Assembly: GCA_963529855.1 (NCBI GenBank)
Contig: CAURZK010000005.1
Coordinates: 204,886 to 268,885, forward strand
Source of the DNA: 34-65-8 sp963529855
Lineage (GTDB): Bacteria > Pseudomonadota > Alphaproteobacteria > Sphingomonadales > Sphingomonadaceae
DNA: 64,000 bases
Reading direction: 5' to 3'
Part shown: positions 26,489 through 35,234 of the stretch, piece after piece
How positions within the stretch are numbered: position 1 is the stretch's first letter
Layout: the number at the start of each line of letters is the position of its first letter
Position numbers and translations under genes: made by a program
The notes under the pieces: generated by a model
Databases searched by the model: none
Told to the model about the DNA's origin: nothing
What the model saw: only the letters and a program-made list of their open reading frames with translations

Positions 26489-27226
26489 TCACCGGCGGCG
26501 CTTGCCGAACGTCACGTTTTCAGCCTTCATGTCCGGACGACCGCGGCCAAGCCTTCTCGCCCAACCGGCCAGATCGCGCACGATGGGTATCCGGTCGAAC
26601 AGGCGCTGATGGCCGATATCGGTACGCGAACGGCGCTGGGTACCCAGCATTGCGAATTCGGTGACAAGTTCGGGATGGGCGCGCCGCATCCAGACGAAAG
26701 CTCCGTCGATCGGCGGGCGGATGGCAGGATCGAAGCCCGGTTGCGCCGCGGCCTTCGGATCAGGAAGAAAGTCGGGCGCGAGATAGCGCGTCAGGTAATT
26801 TGCCGCGACTGAGGCAGCGCGCGAAGAAAACCCCATGAAATGCGCGCCGATGATATCGCTTTGAGGAAGGTTTTGGGGATCGCTCGCGACGTAACCGCCG
26901 TAGAATACGTCCCATTCGGGCGGCAGCCGGTATTGGTCGAGCGCCGGTCGCAGGAAGTCGCAGTCGTCCTGCAGGATCAGGATCGACTGGCCCGCGGCGG
27001 CAGCATCCTGCAACAATGCCAGATGACTGAGGAACGCCCCATGCGACCCGGCACGCAGGAACAGCCCCGGCCTTTCGCAGGAAATTGCGGGAAAGAACGC
27101 GACGCGCGGATCGCCCAGAATTCCGGCGGCACGCAGTTCGCGTTCCATCTCGGTCCGGCGATCGGTGCGCTGGGCCAGGTTGACGATCCGGATGCGGTCG
27201 AAGGCAGCGAACAGCGGCGGGGTCAT
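26489..27226 (-). CDS. Glycosyltransferase family 25
   Basis: 245 residues. IRIVNLAQRTDRRTEMERE at the start, then LSHLALLQDAAAAGQSILILQDDCDF, the usual HxxxL and LEDD-like motifs of GT25 (LpsA/LOS type); the acidic triplet reads QDDCDF here. DVFYGGYV and PIDGAFVW follow. GT25 enzymes transfer galactose or related sugars in LPS and capsule synthesis. The start overlaps the stop of the upstream SGNH-like gene by 4 bases, so translation is likely coupled. Confidence 0.82.
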   Translation of the reverse strand: MTPPLFAAFDRIRIVNLAQRTDRRTEMERELRAAGILGDPRVAFFPAISCERPGLFLRAGSHGAFLSHLALLQDAAAAGQSILILQDDCDFLRPALDQYRLPPEWDVFYGGYVASDPQNLPQSDIIGAHFMGFSSRAASVAANYLTRYLAPDFLPDPKAAAQPGFDPAIRPPIDGAFVWMRRAHPELVTEFAMLGTQRRSRTDIGHQRLFDRIPIVRDLAGWARRLGRGRPDMKAENVTFGKRRR

Positions 27227-28380
27227 TGGTTCGCTTTCCCTTGGGCCGACTTGGCCAGTTCGCGCGCGACGAGGGCATCGAGTGCAGAGGCCAGCCTGCG
27301 GTCATTGGCGTCGGTGAAGTGACTGTCCGGCAGATAGGCGGCAGCATCGTTCGGATCGATGACGGTATGCGTGGCGAGATGAGGGATGTCATCGCGTTCC
27401 AGCGTAGAGGCGAGCGCGCTGTAAAGCTGATTCCCATAACCAAGGCTGTCGACCAGATAGATTACCGGTATCAAATCACGCTCTCGCGCTTTGCTGGCGA
27501 AATCGGCGACGATAGCGTTTGCGACCTGCACTGCTTCGCTGTCGGGATCGTAACCTTGTGCGCTGATAACCGTGCCGCGCAGGGTCCGGTCGCGACGTTG
27601 AGCCCAGGCGCGCCGCAGCATCCGGACCAAGGTCGAATTATCGAGCCAGGTTTCACGCAACAGGAATGCATCGTAGAACGGGTCTGTCCGCGCGAATGTG
27701 CCCATGGCGCTGTTCCAGGCCGTGCGGTCCTCCAATATGCGCGCGTATTCGGCAAAGCTGTCGTACGGCGGCGGTATGCGGCGCAGCGCCCCATCGACGA
27801 TCACGAACCGGTCGGCGGTATAGGGCAGGGCAAAGCTGCTGTTCCAGTTGATCGGCGCGGGCGAGGTGATCATCGGGAGAGTGGACGACATGACCGCCAA
27901 GACCGCGACCTTGCTGTCGTCCCGCCCCCGGTCCCTGAGGAACGCACCGTATGCCCAGTTCATCGTGGCACCGGGCGCACCTATGCTGCGTGCGCTCAGG
28001 CGCGGGGACACCTCCTGCAGCGCATCGGCCAGCCGCATCGCGTGCGACATTCCATATATGCTGACTTGTACCCCGTCAGGCTTGGCCGGACGGCGCGTCG
28101 CGACCAGCGGATCGTACCAGCCTGCCTGGGTTATCGGTGCCGACTGGTCAGGATCGCTGCGGGTGGCCCGGCGCAGACGGCCTTCCATCGATCGCCCATA
28201 ATCGAAGAACATCGCGAGCTTGCCCGGGTTGGTTTCGCGCGGGTCTTGCGGATAGGTGAACAGGCTGCCCATTGCGACGTCCAGGGCGATCAGGAATGCA
28301 AGCGCCCATCCCAGTGTAGCCCAGACCCGTCGGCGATGCGACGGGTCAGAACTGGAAGTAGATGAACTGGGCAGGTTCAT
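27223..28380 (-). CDS. SGNH-like protein partner of MBOAT acyltransferase
   Basis: 385 residues. One N-terminal helix (about 20-41) anchors it, with the rest likely periplasmic. SIYGMSHAMRL (Ser112) resembles block I of SGNH hydrolases, and LPDSHFTDAND near the end (Asp352, His354) resembles block V. No clear block III Asn was picked out. The gene overlaps the 3' end of the MBOAT gene by 35 bases. In alginate-, cellulose- and O-antigen-type systems an MBOAT protein passes an acyl group to a periplasmic SGNH protein, so this is probably the transferase or receiver of that pair. Confidence 0.7.
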   Translation of the reverse strand: MNLPSSSTSSSDPSHRRRVWATLGWALAFLIALDVAMGSLFTYPQDPRETNPGKLAMFFDYGRSMEGRLRRATRSDPDQSAPITQAGWYDPLVATRRPAKPDGVQVSIYGMSHAMRLADALQEVSPRLSARSIGAPGATMNWAYGAFLRDRGRDDSKVAVLAVMSSTLPMITSPAPINWNSSFALPYTADRFVIVDGALRRIPPPYDSFAEYARILEDRTAWNSAMGTFARTDPFYDAFLLRETWLDNSTLVRMLRRAWAQRRDRTLRGTVISAQGYDPDSEAVQVANAIVADFASKARERDLIPVIYLVDSLGYGNQLYSALASTLERDDIPHLATHTVIDPNDAAAYLPDSHFTDANDRRLASALDALVARELAKSAQGKANQ

Positions 28381-29968
28381 TGCTTGCTCCCATCACTGTC
28401 AAAAATGCCATCGCCGCCAGCGCCAGCCCGACCACCCAGGCTGGCAATCGCTGGTAAAAGCGTGCCTCACCTCCGCTGCGATATTGCGCGATTTCCCAGC
28501 CCGCCAGCAGGATCACGCCTGCAGCGGCCGACAGCGACGGCTGCGCCGCATTGACGGTCAGACCGCCTGCGCCCGTAAACAGGGTTTCGGTGAACGACAC
28601 GGCCTGCGACAGTGATGTGGCCCGAAACAGCAGCCAGCCATAAAGCGTGACCAGCCCGAACCCGAACATCTTGGCCACAGCCTGCAGGCGGCCATCCCGT
28701 GCTTCGCCCAGACGGTCGCGGATGACCCTGTGCGCGCTCAGGATCGTTCCATGATAAACGCCCCACAGGACATAATTCCACGCAGCGCCGTGCCACAATC
28801 CGCCTAGCACCATCGTCAGCATCAAGTTGCGGCAGGTAAATGCCAGCGTACCCCGATTGCCGCCAAGTGACTTGTACAGGTAATCGCTGAGCCAGGTGGA
28901 CAGGCTGATGTGCCATCGTTGCCAGAATTCGCGTGGGGACCGCGCAAAATAGGGCAGATTGAAATTGCGCATCAGCTCGACGCCGAACAGCTTCGCCGTG
29001 CCGCGAGCGATGTCGGAATAGCCCGAAAAATCGCAGTAGATCTGCACTGTGAACGCCAGCGTGCCGACCACGACCGTGCCCCATGTCGCATCGGGCGAGG
29101 CGAAGGCCTGGTCGGCGGTAGAGGCAAATCCATCGGCGATGGCGACTTTCTTGAACAGCCCGAACGCGATCAGGAACAGCCCGCGGGTGATCTGTTCAAA
29201 GGAGACTGAACGCGGGCTCATCATTTGCGGCAGCAGGTTTCGCGCGCGCTCGATCGGGCCCGCGACCAGCTGCGGAAAGAAAGCCACGAACAGCGCGAAA
29301 TCGAAATAGCGGTCCGTCGGCTTCAGTTCGCGCCGATAGATGTCGATTGCATAACTCATCGATTGGAAGGTGTAGAAAGATATTCCGACCGGAAGAACGA
29401 TGTCGAAATGCCGTGCCTCAGCCGCGATGCCGGCAGCATTCAGGCTGGTTACGAGACTATCGATGAAGAAGTTGAAGTACTTGAAAAATCCCAGGATCGT
29501 CAGCTGGATTACGATCGAGATCAGCAGGCAGGTCTTGCGTCGCCGCTGTTCCGGCATGCGCACCAGGATGTGATGGGCCGCGGCGAGGCCCAGCAGGGCC
29601 AGCGGAATGATCGCCAGCACTTGAGGCATCAACGGGGAGAGCAGCGGAACGTCCCCTTTCGCGCCGCCGAGCATCTGCAGCACTGCCGAAAAGTCCGTGC
29701 CCAGAAGCAGCACGGCTGCGCTCGACAGGAACACAGCCGGAATGACGATCTGCTTGCGCGTTAACCGGCCACGGTCGAGCAGCAGCCCGGTCCAGTAGTC
29801 GATCGAAGTCGACAGGATCATCAGGAACAGGAAACGCCAGTCCCACCATCCGTAGAAGACGTAACTCGCGCCGAGCAGCATCCAGTTCTGCCCGCGGAAG
29901 GGCAATACGCGGTACGCGGCGTAGACCACTGCCAGGAAGATCAGGAACTCGATCGAATTGAACAGCAT
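28346..29968 (-). CDS. MBOAT family O-acyltransferase
   Basis: 540 residues from ATG 29968; a longer frame starts at 29986 but ATG 29968 (MLFNSIEFLIFL) fits the family. Typical MBOAT segments are seen: VFYGWWDWRF, LPVGISFYTFQSMSYAIDIY, FFPQLVAGPIERA, CDFSGYSDIARG, REFWQRWHISLSTWLSDYLY and GLWHGAAWNYVLWG, the last with the catalytic-type His. It is the same family as AlgI and DltB, which move an acyl group across the membrane. It pairs with the SGNH-like gene downstream for O-acylation of an exported polymer. Confidence 0.92.
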   Translation of the reverse strand: MLFNSIEFLIFLAVVYAAYRVLPFRGQNWMLLGASYVFYGWWDWRFLFLMILSTSIDYWTGLLLDRGRLTRKQIVIPAVFLSSAAVLLLGTDFSAVLQMLGGAKGDVPLLSPLMPQVLAIIPLALLGLAAAHHILVRMPEQRRRKTCLLISIVIQLTILGFFKYFNFFIDSLVTSLNAAGIAAEARHFDIVLPVGISFYTFQSMSYAIDIYRRELKPTDRYFDFALFVAFFPQLVAGPIERARNLLPQMMSPRSVSFEQITRGLFLIAFGLFKKVAIADGFASTADQAFASPDATWGTVVVGTLAFTVQIYCDFSGYSDIARGTAKLFGVELMRNFNLPYFARSPREFWQRWHISLSTWLSDYLYKSLGGNRGTLAFTCRNLMLTMVLGGLWHGAAWNYVLWGVYHGTILSAHRVIRDRLGEARDGRLQAVAKMFGFGLVTLYGWLLFRATSLSQAVSFTETLFTGAGGLTVNAAQPSLSAAAGVILLAGWEIAQYRSGGEARFYQRLPAWVVGLALAAMAFLTVMGASNEPAQFIYFQF

Positions 29969-30188
29969 GCGATCAGCGTGCCCCAATGATCAGCCGCTTG
30001 CCCCCCGGCCGTTCGTGCATGACCATAGCCGCGATATCGGGCCGCACAACGCGGTGCTTGCGGCGGCGTATGCCCCGTCCCCGCCCGGGACGGCACAGCC
30101 CAGACCAATCGCGGCGCCCGCGGTGCGAAGTGCGTCTGTTTCGCAGCTGGTCGTCAGGCGCATTAGGCTCACGCCAGCCGAGGATAGA

Positions 30189-31370
30189 TCAACGGGAGTG
30201 ATCGCTCAGGCCGCTGCTTGTCACCGCCTCGCGATGGAGCGGGATGTCGCGCGCGCGCCAGTCCCGCTCGATTGCGCGCCGCCATTGCAACAGGGGGCGT
30301 TCGAGACAGTGATGCAAGGCGTAGGACGCCGCGAACGCGAGCGCGATGCCCAGGGTCATGGCGCCCGGCATCCCGATGCTGCGGGCAAGCGGTTCGGCTG
30401 CTTCAATGAAGATGCCGTGGAGAAGGTAGAGGAGGTAGGACAACGTCCCGATCAATCTCAGCGGCGCCATGTCCAGCAGCTTGTGAATCCAGCCTCTGTC
30501 GCGGATCGCGGCATTGAAAATGAGGATTAGGCCAATGCCCTGGACCGTGTAGCGCAGGGTATAGCGAAACATGTCGTCGCGCAGCACGAAGCTGAGCAAC
30601 AGCAATGCGCCGCCCAACAGATACGACGGAGCGATATCGGGCAGCCGGTCTTCGGCGTCGATCACCGGGTTGTTCCACAGCGCCAGGATTGCCCCGAACA
30701 GGATCGAATCGATCCGGGTGTGGGTGTAGACGGCGATGTTCTGTGTATTTTCGTCGCTCGCATATTCGAGCAGGCGGAAGGTCAGCACGACCGCACAAAT
30801 TGCGGCGCAGGCCAGTGCGCACCGGGCAGGTCCGCGTTTCACCATCAGCGATATCGCGGCGAAGGGGAACAGCAGGTAGAAATGCTCTTCCACCGCCAGC
30901 GACCACAACCCGATCGGGACGCTGCTGTACTGGAAGTAATTGCTCAGGAAGAGGAAGTCCGCCGCGAGCCACTGCGGATTGAGTTCCTCGTTAAGGCCAA
31001 GGCAGGAAAAAAGGACGGCTATGCCGATCGCCGCCCACATCGGCGGTATGATCCGGACCGCACGGCGCAAGTAGAATGCCTTGTAGCTGACTTTACCATT
31101 GGCGATCAGCTCGCGCCGCAAAAGGGTGGTGATCAGATACCCGCTTAGGAAGAAGAACAGCGTAACCCCGAACTGACCGGGCACGACATCGCCGAGGCCG
31201 ACATGCGAGAGCATGACGATGATGATGGCCGCGGCGCGAAACCCGTCGAGCGAAGGGATCGTGCCTTGGGGGCGCGCAGGCGATCCCGGGCCGTCAGTGC
31301 CCGGTCCGGCGCGATCGACGCGCTGCAGACTCTCGCCTTCGGCCCGTTCGCTGCGATGCCCCCCTGGCAC
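30189..31370 (-). CDS. Acyltransferase 3 family protein
   Basis: 393 residues from GTG 31370; the upstream part of the open frame overlaps the EpsD-like gene and is arginine-rich junk. IPSLDGFRAAAIIIVMLSHVG is the family start (Asp-Gly-x-Arg and the catalytic-type His), then FFFLSGYLIT, FYLRRAVRIIPPMW and GLWSLAVEEHFYLLFP. Around ten helices. These proteins O-acylate sugars on the outer side of the inner membrane. The EpsD-like gene ends 10 bases upstream. Start certainty is moderate, because no Shine-Dalgarno is visible. Confidence 0.85.
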   Translation of the reverse strand: MPGGHRSERAEGESLQRVDRAGPGTDGPGSPARPQGTIPSLDGFRAAAIIIVMLSHVGLGDVVPGQFGVTLFFFLSGYLITTLLRRELIANGKVSYKAFYLRRAVRIIPPMWAAIGIAVLFSCLGLNEELNPQWLAADFLFLSNYFQYSSVPIGLWSLAVEEHFYLLFPFAAISLMVKRGPARCALACAAICAVVLTFRLLEYASDENTQNIAVYTHTRIDSILFGAILALWNNPVIDAEDRLPDIAPSYLLGGALLLLSFVLRDDMFRYTLRYTVQGIGLILIFNAAIRDRGWIHKLLDMAPLRLIGTLSYLLYLLHGIFIEAAEPLARSIGMPGAMTLGIALAFAASYALHHCLERPLLQWRRAIERDWRARDIPLHREAVTSSGLSDHSR

Positions 31371-31380
31371 GACTGGCGGT

Positions 31381-32265
31381 CTATTCGGCAGCCTTGGCCG
31401 GGGTCTGCATCGCGGCCTTCGCCGCGCCATTGTTGGCGACGGCTGTCTTGGGGGCCGAATACCCGCTCTGGTAATCGATGCCGGCCTCGGCCTTGGCTGC
31501 CTTGATGCGGGCGTCAAGCTGTTCGGCAACCTCCAGCTGCTGGATCATGTTTGTGGCGACCGCGGTTACCTGGTTCTGCGGGACAGGCGTGGGCCGGCTC
31601 TCGAGAATCTGGCTAACCGTAACACCGCCATTGCCGGGTATGACGAACGGTTCGCTGGTGCCCACCGCCTTGACCTGGCGGTACATTTCAACGGGCAGCG
31701 AGGCGCTGTCGATGCGGACATTGCCGCGTTCGAACTTGATCCCCAGCCGATTGAGCGCAGCCACCGCTTCGTCCATCGATTTGACCGGTCGAAGCGCCTC
31801 GAGATAGTCGTTTCGCGGGGGCGTGGCGAACCGGATCTGATCCACGGCATAGACCGTGCGGTCGGCAAACATCTGCGGGTTGGAATTGACGAATTCGTTG
31901 ATCTTGGCGGCGGTCGGCTGCTTCAGGTCGCGCGCTGTCTGCTGGGCGAGCATCTGCACCAGCAAGGCTTCTTCTAGCTGGCGACGACGCATTACGAATT
32001 CGGGGCTCGACTCGATGCCGGATTCGCGTGCCAGATCGGCGAGCAGCCGCCGGTTGATCACGTTATCGAGAGCGACGTTGCGCATTTCGTCCTGGGCGGC
32101 ACCTTCGGGAAGTTCGGCATTGCCCAGCTCGGCATTGAGTTCCTGCATGGTGACTTCTTCGCCGTTGACCACGGCAACGACCTGACCTTCGGGAGCCTTG
32201 TCGCAACCCGCCAGCAGCGCCACGGCCAGCAGGCCCGTCATCATGCGTGATGTGTTCGTCATCAT
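31381..32265 (-). CDS. epsD: EpsD-family peptidyl-prolyl isomerase-like lipoprotein
   Basis: 294 residues from ATG 32265 (ATG 32262 equally possible), with GAGGGA five or six bases upstream. Lipobox ALLAGC near residue 20. VVAVVNGEEVTMQELNAEL is the SurA N-terminal-like chaperone domain; RRLLADLARESGIESSPEF and LEEALLVQMLA continue it. The parvulin catalytic region is weak. EpsD-type proteins are regularly found beside exosortases and EpsI, with a chaperone-like role in the periplasm. It is followed at 53 bases by EpsI in the same orientation. Confidence 0.82.
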   Translation of the reverse strand: MMTNTSRMMTGLLAVALLAGCDKAPEGQVVAVVNGEEVTMQELNAELGNAELPEGAAQDEMRNVALDNVINRRLLADLARESGIESSPEFVMRRRQLEEALLVQMLAQQTARDLKQPTAAKINEFVNSNPQMFADRTVYAVDQIRFATPPRNDYLEALRPVKSMDEAVAALNRLGIKFERGNVRIDSASLPVEMYRQVKAVGTSEPFVIPGNGGVTVSQILESRPTPVPQNQVTAVATNMIQQLEVAEQLDARIKAAKAEAGIDYQSGYSAPKTAVANNGAAKAAMQTPAKAAE

Positions 32266-32318
32266 TTTGGTCCCTCATTATCCAGTGCGCACGGCGCACA
32301 GCTTGTCTATCCGCGGCT

Positions 32319-33020
32319 CTATTGGCCGCCGCTGAGCATCACTGATCGGAGTTTGGCAGGAGAAGCTGCGATGAACGATCGGGTGAAATCCTTGAGCATA
32401 CCAAGCTCAGCCCCGGAATTGCCGAACGTCGATACGCGAAACAGCAGCCCGTCGGGAATTATGCCGCGCAGGTTGGCTGCGATCACTGCAAGCCGCTGCT
32501 CCGACCATTGCTGCGGGAACTGCGAACCGACACGGGTCCAGTAAAGTACGGTTTCTTCCCGGTCGCGGGCCTTGGCGACGAACGCATGGGCCGGCAACGT
32601 CAGGCTCGGCCCGAGAGGTATCCGGGTCTGCTCCGTCTGGGAGAGCGTGAAGCCGCCCGCCGGATAGCAGACCTCTGGCCGATGGATCTGCAGAACCCCG
32701 TCCTGCCGGTTGTTGTAAGCGGCGAGGAACATCACCGCCTCGCCCGCCGGGTTGGTGTAAATGCGCGTGACCAGATTGTCGTAAAGGCGTTCCGACAATG
32801 CATCGGGCGGCGGAAGAACGACCCCGCTGACAGTCGCGAACTGCCACTGCCCTACACTGTCCGGAATCAGATCCTCGAATTCCTTTTTTGGCAGCTTGGG
32901 CCGGTTGGGTACCGGCGCCCGGGCGAATGCGGTTGCCGATGCGGCCATCATTCCCAGGCCGATAATCACCTTGCGGCGATCGAGCCGAACATTGCCCAGT
33001 GTCGTTTCTTGCCGGGTCAT
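32319..33020 (-). CDS. epsI: Exosortase-associated EpsI protein, V type
   Basis: 233 residues. A basic N-terminus and hydrophobic region (VIIGLGMMAASATAFA) suggest export, possibly by the Tat-like or Sec path. The EpsI domain shows VGQWQFATVSGV, YNNRQDGVLQIHRPEVCYPAGGF with a conserved Cys, and VLYWTRVGSQFP. EpsI-type proteins accompany exosortases in polysaccharide loci; function is unsettled. Its start overlaps the stop of XrtV by 4 bases, which supports a physical link between the two. Confidence 0.88.
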   Translation of the reverse strand: MTRQETTLGNVRLDRRKVIIGLGMMAASATAFARAPVPNRPKLPKKEFEDLIPDSVGQWQFATVSGVVLPPPDALSERLYDNLVTRIYTNPAGEAVMFLAAYNNRQDGVLQIHRPEVCYPAGGFTLSQTEQTRIPLGPSLTLPAHAFVAKARDREETVLYWTRVGSQFPQQWSEQRLAVIAANLRGIIPDGLLFRVSTFGNSGAELGMLKDFTRSFIAASPAKLRSVMLSGGQ

Positions 33021-34000
33021 CGTGCCACCCTTTCAGGCGCGGCAGATCGGCGCCGCAGGACGACCCGTTCGAGCAGCATGTCCAGCAGGAAGATCAGCAG
33101 GAGGGCGTTGGCAAACATGAAGATGCCGGCGATGTCGTGCATGAACCCCTGCGCCGTCGCTTCGCCTGCGTGGTAGGTAAGCAGGATGAGGATCAATACC
33201 CGGATGAAATTGGCCACTATCGCCACGGGGACGACCGCCAGAAGCAGGATCGCTGCGTAGCGCAGGTTGTTCGAATGACGCATGTAGATGTAAAACGTCG
33301 TCAGCGCCGACAGCGAGACGATGGAATTGAGCCCCGAGCAAGCCGCCGCGACGAGCAGCTGGTACTGGCCGATTTGGATGGTCACCCCTGTTCCGCCGAT
33401 CGGATAGCCCAGAGCCAGAAGCAAGGCGATGGCCGTTTCGCTGATCGCGATCTTCAGCGGCATCGTGATCGCGTAGATCACCGTTTCTGGCAGCGGAAAG
33501 ATAAACGCGAGATAGATCAGCGGGAATGCCAGCAGGCGCATCACCCGGGAGCCAACGAGTGCGAAGATGCACGCCAGTGCAGCCCCGTACATCACGAACC
33601 CTTCGAGCTCGACGATCTGGGTGATCCGGGTCAGCACGAACAGGCCAAGCATCGACACCACGACGAGGGCTGCCAGCCACGCAGGGGGCGGGCGGACCTG
33701 GTCGCGGACAGCCGGCCATTTTATCCAGAGCAGCCAGATCCCGGTCATCAGGACTATCGGAGCGTGCGCGCCATCTTCGCCAGACCAGGTCTCGCTGGCA
33801 ACAAAGATGAGCGTGGGCAGAATGACCAGGGCAAGCCCGGCAAGGAAGACCAGGTCGGCGATCCGGATATTCGGGACGACGCGCCGCTGCTGCAAGCGCG
33901 ATTGAGGCACGTCCGCTGCTGGCGCTGCAGGCTGTTCGCCGCGCACCGTCTGCTGCGGTTCGACCAGCCGTTCCGGGCCTGCCAGCGCCGCGTTGTCCAT
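33017..34000 (-). CDS. xrtV: Exosortase V (XrtV)
   Basis: 327 residues from ATG 34000 with GGAGG five or so bases upstream; a longer frame to 34063 has no such signal. About eight transmembrane helices. The catalytic residues of exosortases are present: AAACSGLNSIVSL (Cys221), VANFIRVLILIL (Arg267) and GFMHDIAGIFMF (His288). It would cut PEP-CTERM sorting tails at the inner membrane and pass the proteins on, by analogy with sortases. The V-type assignment comes from the V-type EpsI next to it and the small accessory protein at 22278. Likely substrates are at 34255-34893 and 8563-9534. Confidence 0.92.
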   Translation of the reverse strand: MDNAALAGPERLVEPQQTVRGEQPAAPAADVPQSRLQQRRVVPNIRIADLVFLAGLALVILPTLIFVASETWSGEDGAHAPIVLMTGIWLLWIKWPAVRDQVRPPPAWLAALVVVSMLGLFVLTRITQIVELEGFVMYGAALACIFALVGSRVMRLLAFPLIYLAFIFPLPETVIYAITMPLKIAISETAIALLLALGYPIGGTGVTIQIGQYQLLVAAACSGLNSIVSLSALTTFYIYMRHSNNLRYAAILLLAVVPVAIVANFIRVLILILLTYHAGEATAQGFMHDIAGIFMFANALLLIFLLDMLLERVVLRRRSAAPERVAR

Positions 34001-34197
34001 TGCCCCTCCGTCGAACTCGATCGTTACCACTTTAACTGCACTTTGTATTCTTGAAAGACACAAACCGGCACCGTCCTGTGTCGGAGCATTGTTCAGAAAA
34101 CCGTGCCAATTTACCGCATTGGCGCAGATGTCTTTTCGGCCGCTTCAATACTCGCGGGGGAGGCGTAAACCGCAGAGGCTGCCTTTGCCAGCGCAAC

Positions 34198-34223
34198 AAA
34201 AAAGGGGCCGATAACCCGGCCCC
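34198..34223 (-). terminator. Rho-independent terminator after the PEP-CTERM gene
   Basis: GGGGCCG (34204-34210) pairs with CGGCCCC (34217-34223) around the 6-base loop ATAACC. The plus-strand A-run at 34198-34203 is a T-run after the stem on the minus strand, so this ends minus-strand transcription from the PEP-CTERM gene and insulates xrtV from it. Confidence 0.85.
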
Positions 34224-34254
34224 CTTTCAGCAACTTTCACCCGATGCGGCCGCT

Positions 34255-34893
34255 TCAGGAAAAGCGGATGCGCATCGCAGGTTCGGCCGGACGGCGACGC
34301 ATGGCGAAGCCGACACCCAGCATACCCAGGATCATCATCACCCACGTCGACGTTTCCGGCACGGCCTGGATCGCGAAATTGTCAATTTCGAAAGCATTGC
34401 GACTGGACAGCAAACGAACTTTCGCCGCCGCATTCTGCGTGGCAGCATCGGTAAGTGTGAAAGTCACCACGCGGTTGATATTGCCGGCAGGCGGCGCAGT
34501 CGGATCCTTTACGGCCTGGCCGTCAATCTCGAACAGGATGTTGTTGGCGGCGTCGAGAATCTGGAAATCGTTGAAGATATCCATCGATCCCCACAGGAAG
34601 CTGAATTGCCCGACCGGACCGAAGCCCAGCAGGCTGAGTTCGGCCTGCGTGCCGAAAGCGGGGCCAACCGCCAGATAGTTGCCCGTGCTGCCGACAGGGC
34701 GCAGGTGCGCGCCGGGGCTGCCGGTGTTGACGATCGTGCCGCCGATGACAGGTGCCGGGGTTTCGAAATCGTACGTGGGTGCGGGGCCGCTATAGGGCCG
34801 GGTCGCCGCCGTTGAAGTGACCACTACCGCCGCATTTGCAGCAGAGCTGAACAGGGCCGCCCCAACGATAATCGGCATCAACGCGTGCTTCAT
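34255..34893 (-). CDS. PEPxxWA-type PEP-CTERM protein
   Basis: 212 residues from ATG 34893, with AAGGA eight bases upstream. Signal peptide ends near AANA (residue 17-20). The body (about 25-170) contains beta-rich segments such as FSFLWGSMDIFNDFQI and shows no domain I can name; it reads like a small glycan-binding or PEP-CTERM-associated exported domain. The tail is VPETSTWVMMILGMLGVGFAMRRR, a PEP-CTERM signal with the VPE-x3-W variant, hydrophobic helix and basic end. It lies 254 bases downstream of the xrtV start on the same strand and is probably an XrtV substrate. Confidence 0.88.
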   Translation of the reverse strand: MKHALMPIIVGAALFSSAANAAVVVTSTAATRPYSGPAPTYDFETPAPVIGGTIVNTGSPGAHLRPVGSTGNYLAVGPAFGTQAELSLLGFGPVGQFSFLWGSMDIFNDFQILDAANNILFEIDGQAVKDPTAPPAGNINRVVTFTLTDAATQNAAAKVRLLSSRNAFEIDNFAIQAVPETSTWVMMILGMLGVGFAMRRRPAEPAMRIRFS

Positions 34894-35234
34894 ATCGCGT
34901 GTCCTTAAGCTCGAGCTTATGCGACCCTGAATTGCGCCGGCCAGGGCTCCCGTCGGGAAACCAGCCAGACACATTCGCAAATTCGCAGGATGCGATTCGC
35001 TAACGAACGATTAACCGACGCCCCCAACTTGGTAAAGCGATTGTTAACCACGCTTACGCGCAAAAGCGGCAGGATTCTGAAACAGTTCCATTTCGGGACA
35101 GTGCCTCGACGCAGCTTCGCAGCATCGGCCGGACGTGACAGCCGCTCACCTGAGGGCGGCCCGCTTTTGACCGAAGGTCGGCGGCTGGTTACCAACCGGG
35201 CATTCGGGGTGGTCCCGGGTGAGGGAGGCCATAG
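34894..35234. other. Non-coding region between PEP-CTERM gene and UXS gene
   Basis: 341 bases without a convincing gene. It holds the promoters of the two divergent genes, a perfect 14-base palindrome at 34906-34919 and GGGAGG at 35223-35228 before the UXS start. Two TTAACC half-sites (about 35011 and 35045) are not spaced as a CtrA site. I see nothing else that I can support. Confidence 0.6.
34906..34919. promoter_or_regulatory. Perfect palindrome just upstream of the PEP-CTERM gene
   Basis: TAAGCTCGAGCTTA is its own reverse complement. On the minus strand it directly precedes the AAGGA Shine-Dalgarno of the gene starting at 34893. It could be an operator or a small hairpin next to the ribosome-binding site; there is no direct evidence for either. 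Confidence 0.4.

Noticed and set aside
29990..30172. 60-codon minus-strand open frame between the MBOAT and acyltransferase genes
   Set aside because: No Shine-Dalgarno and no recognisable domain; the 220-base gap holds nothing I can support.
32999..34054. 351-residue open frame on the plus strand
   Set aside because: Antisense to xrtV, which has the full catalytic set; highly charged and without motifs.
35008..35052. TTAACC half-sites as a CtrA binding site
   Set aside because: The two TTAA elements are more than 25 bases apart, while CtrA sites have 7.
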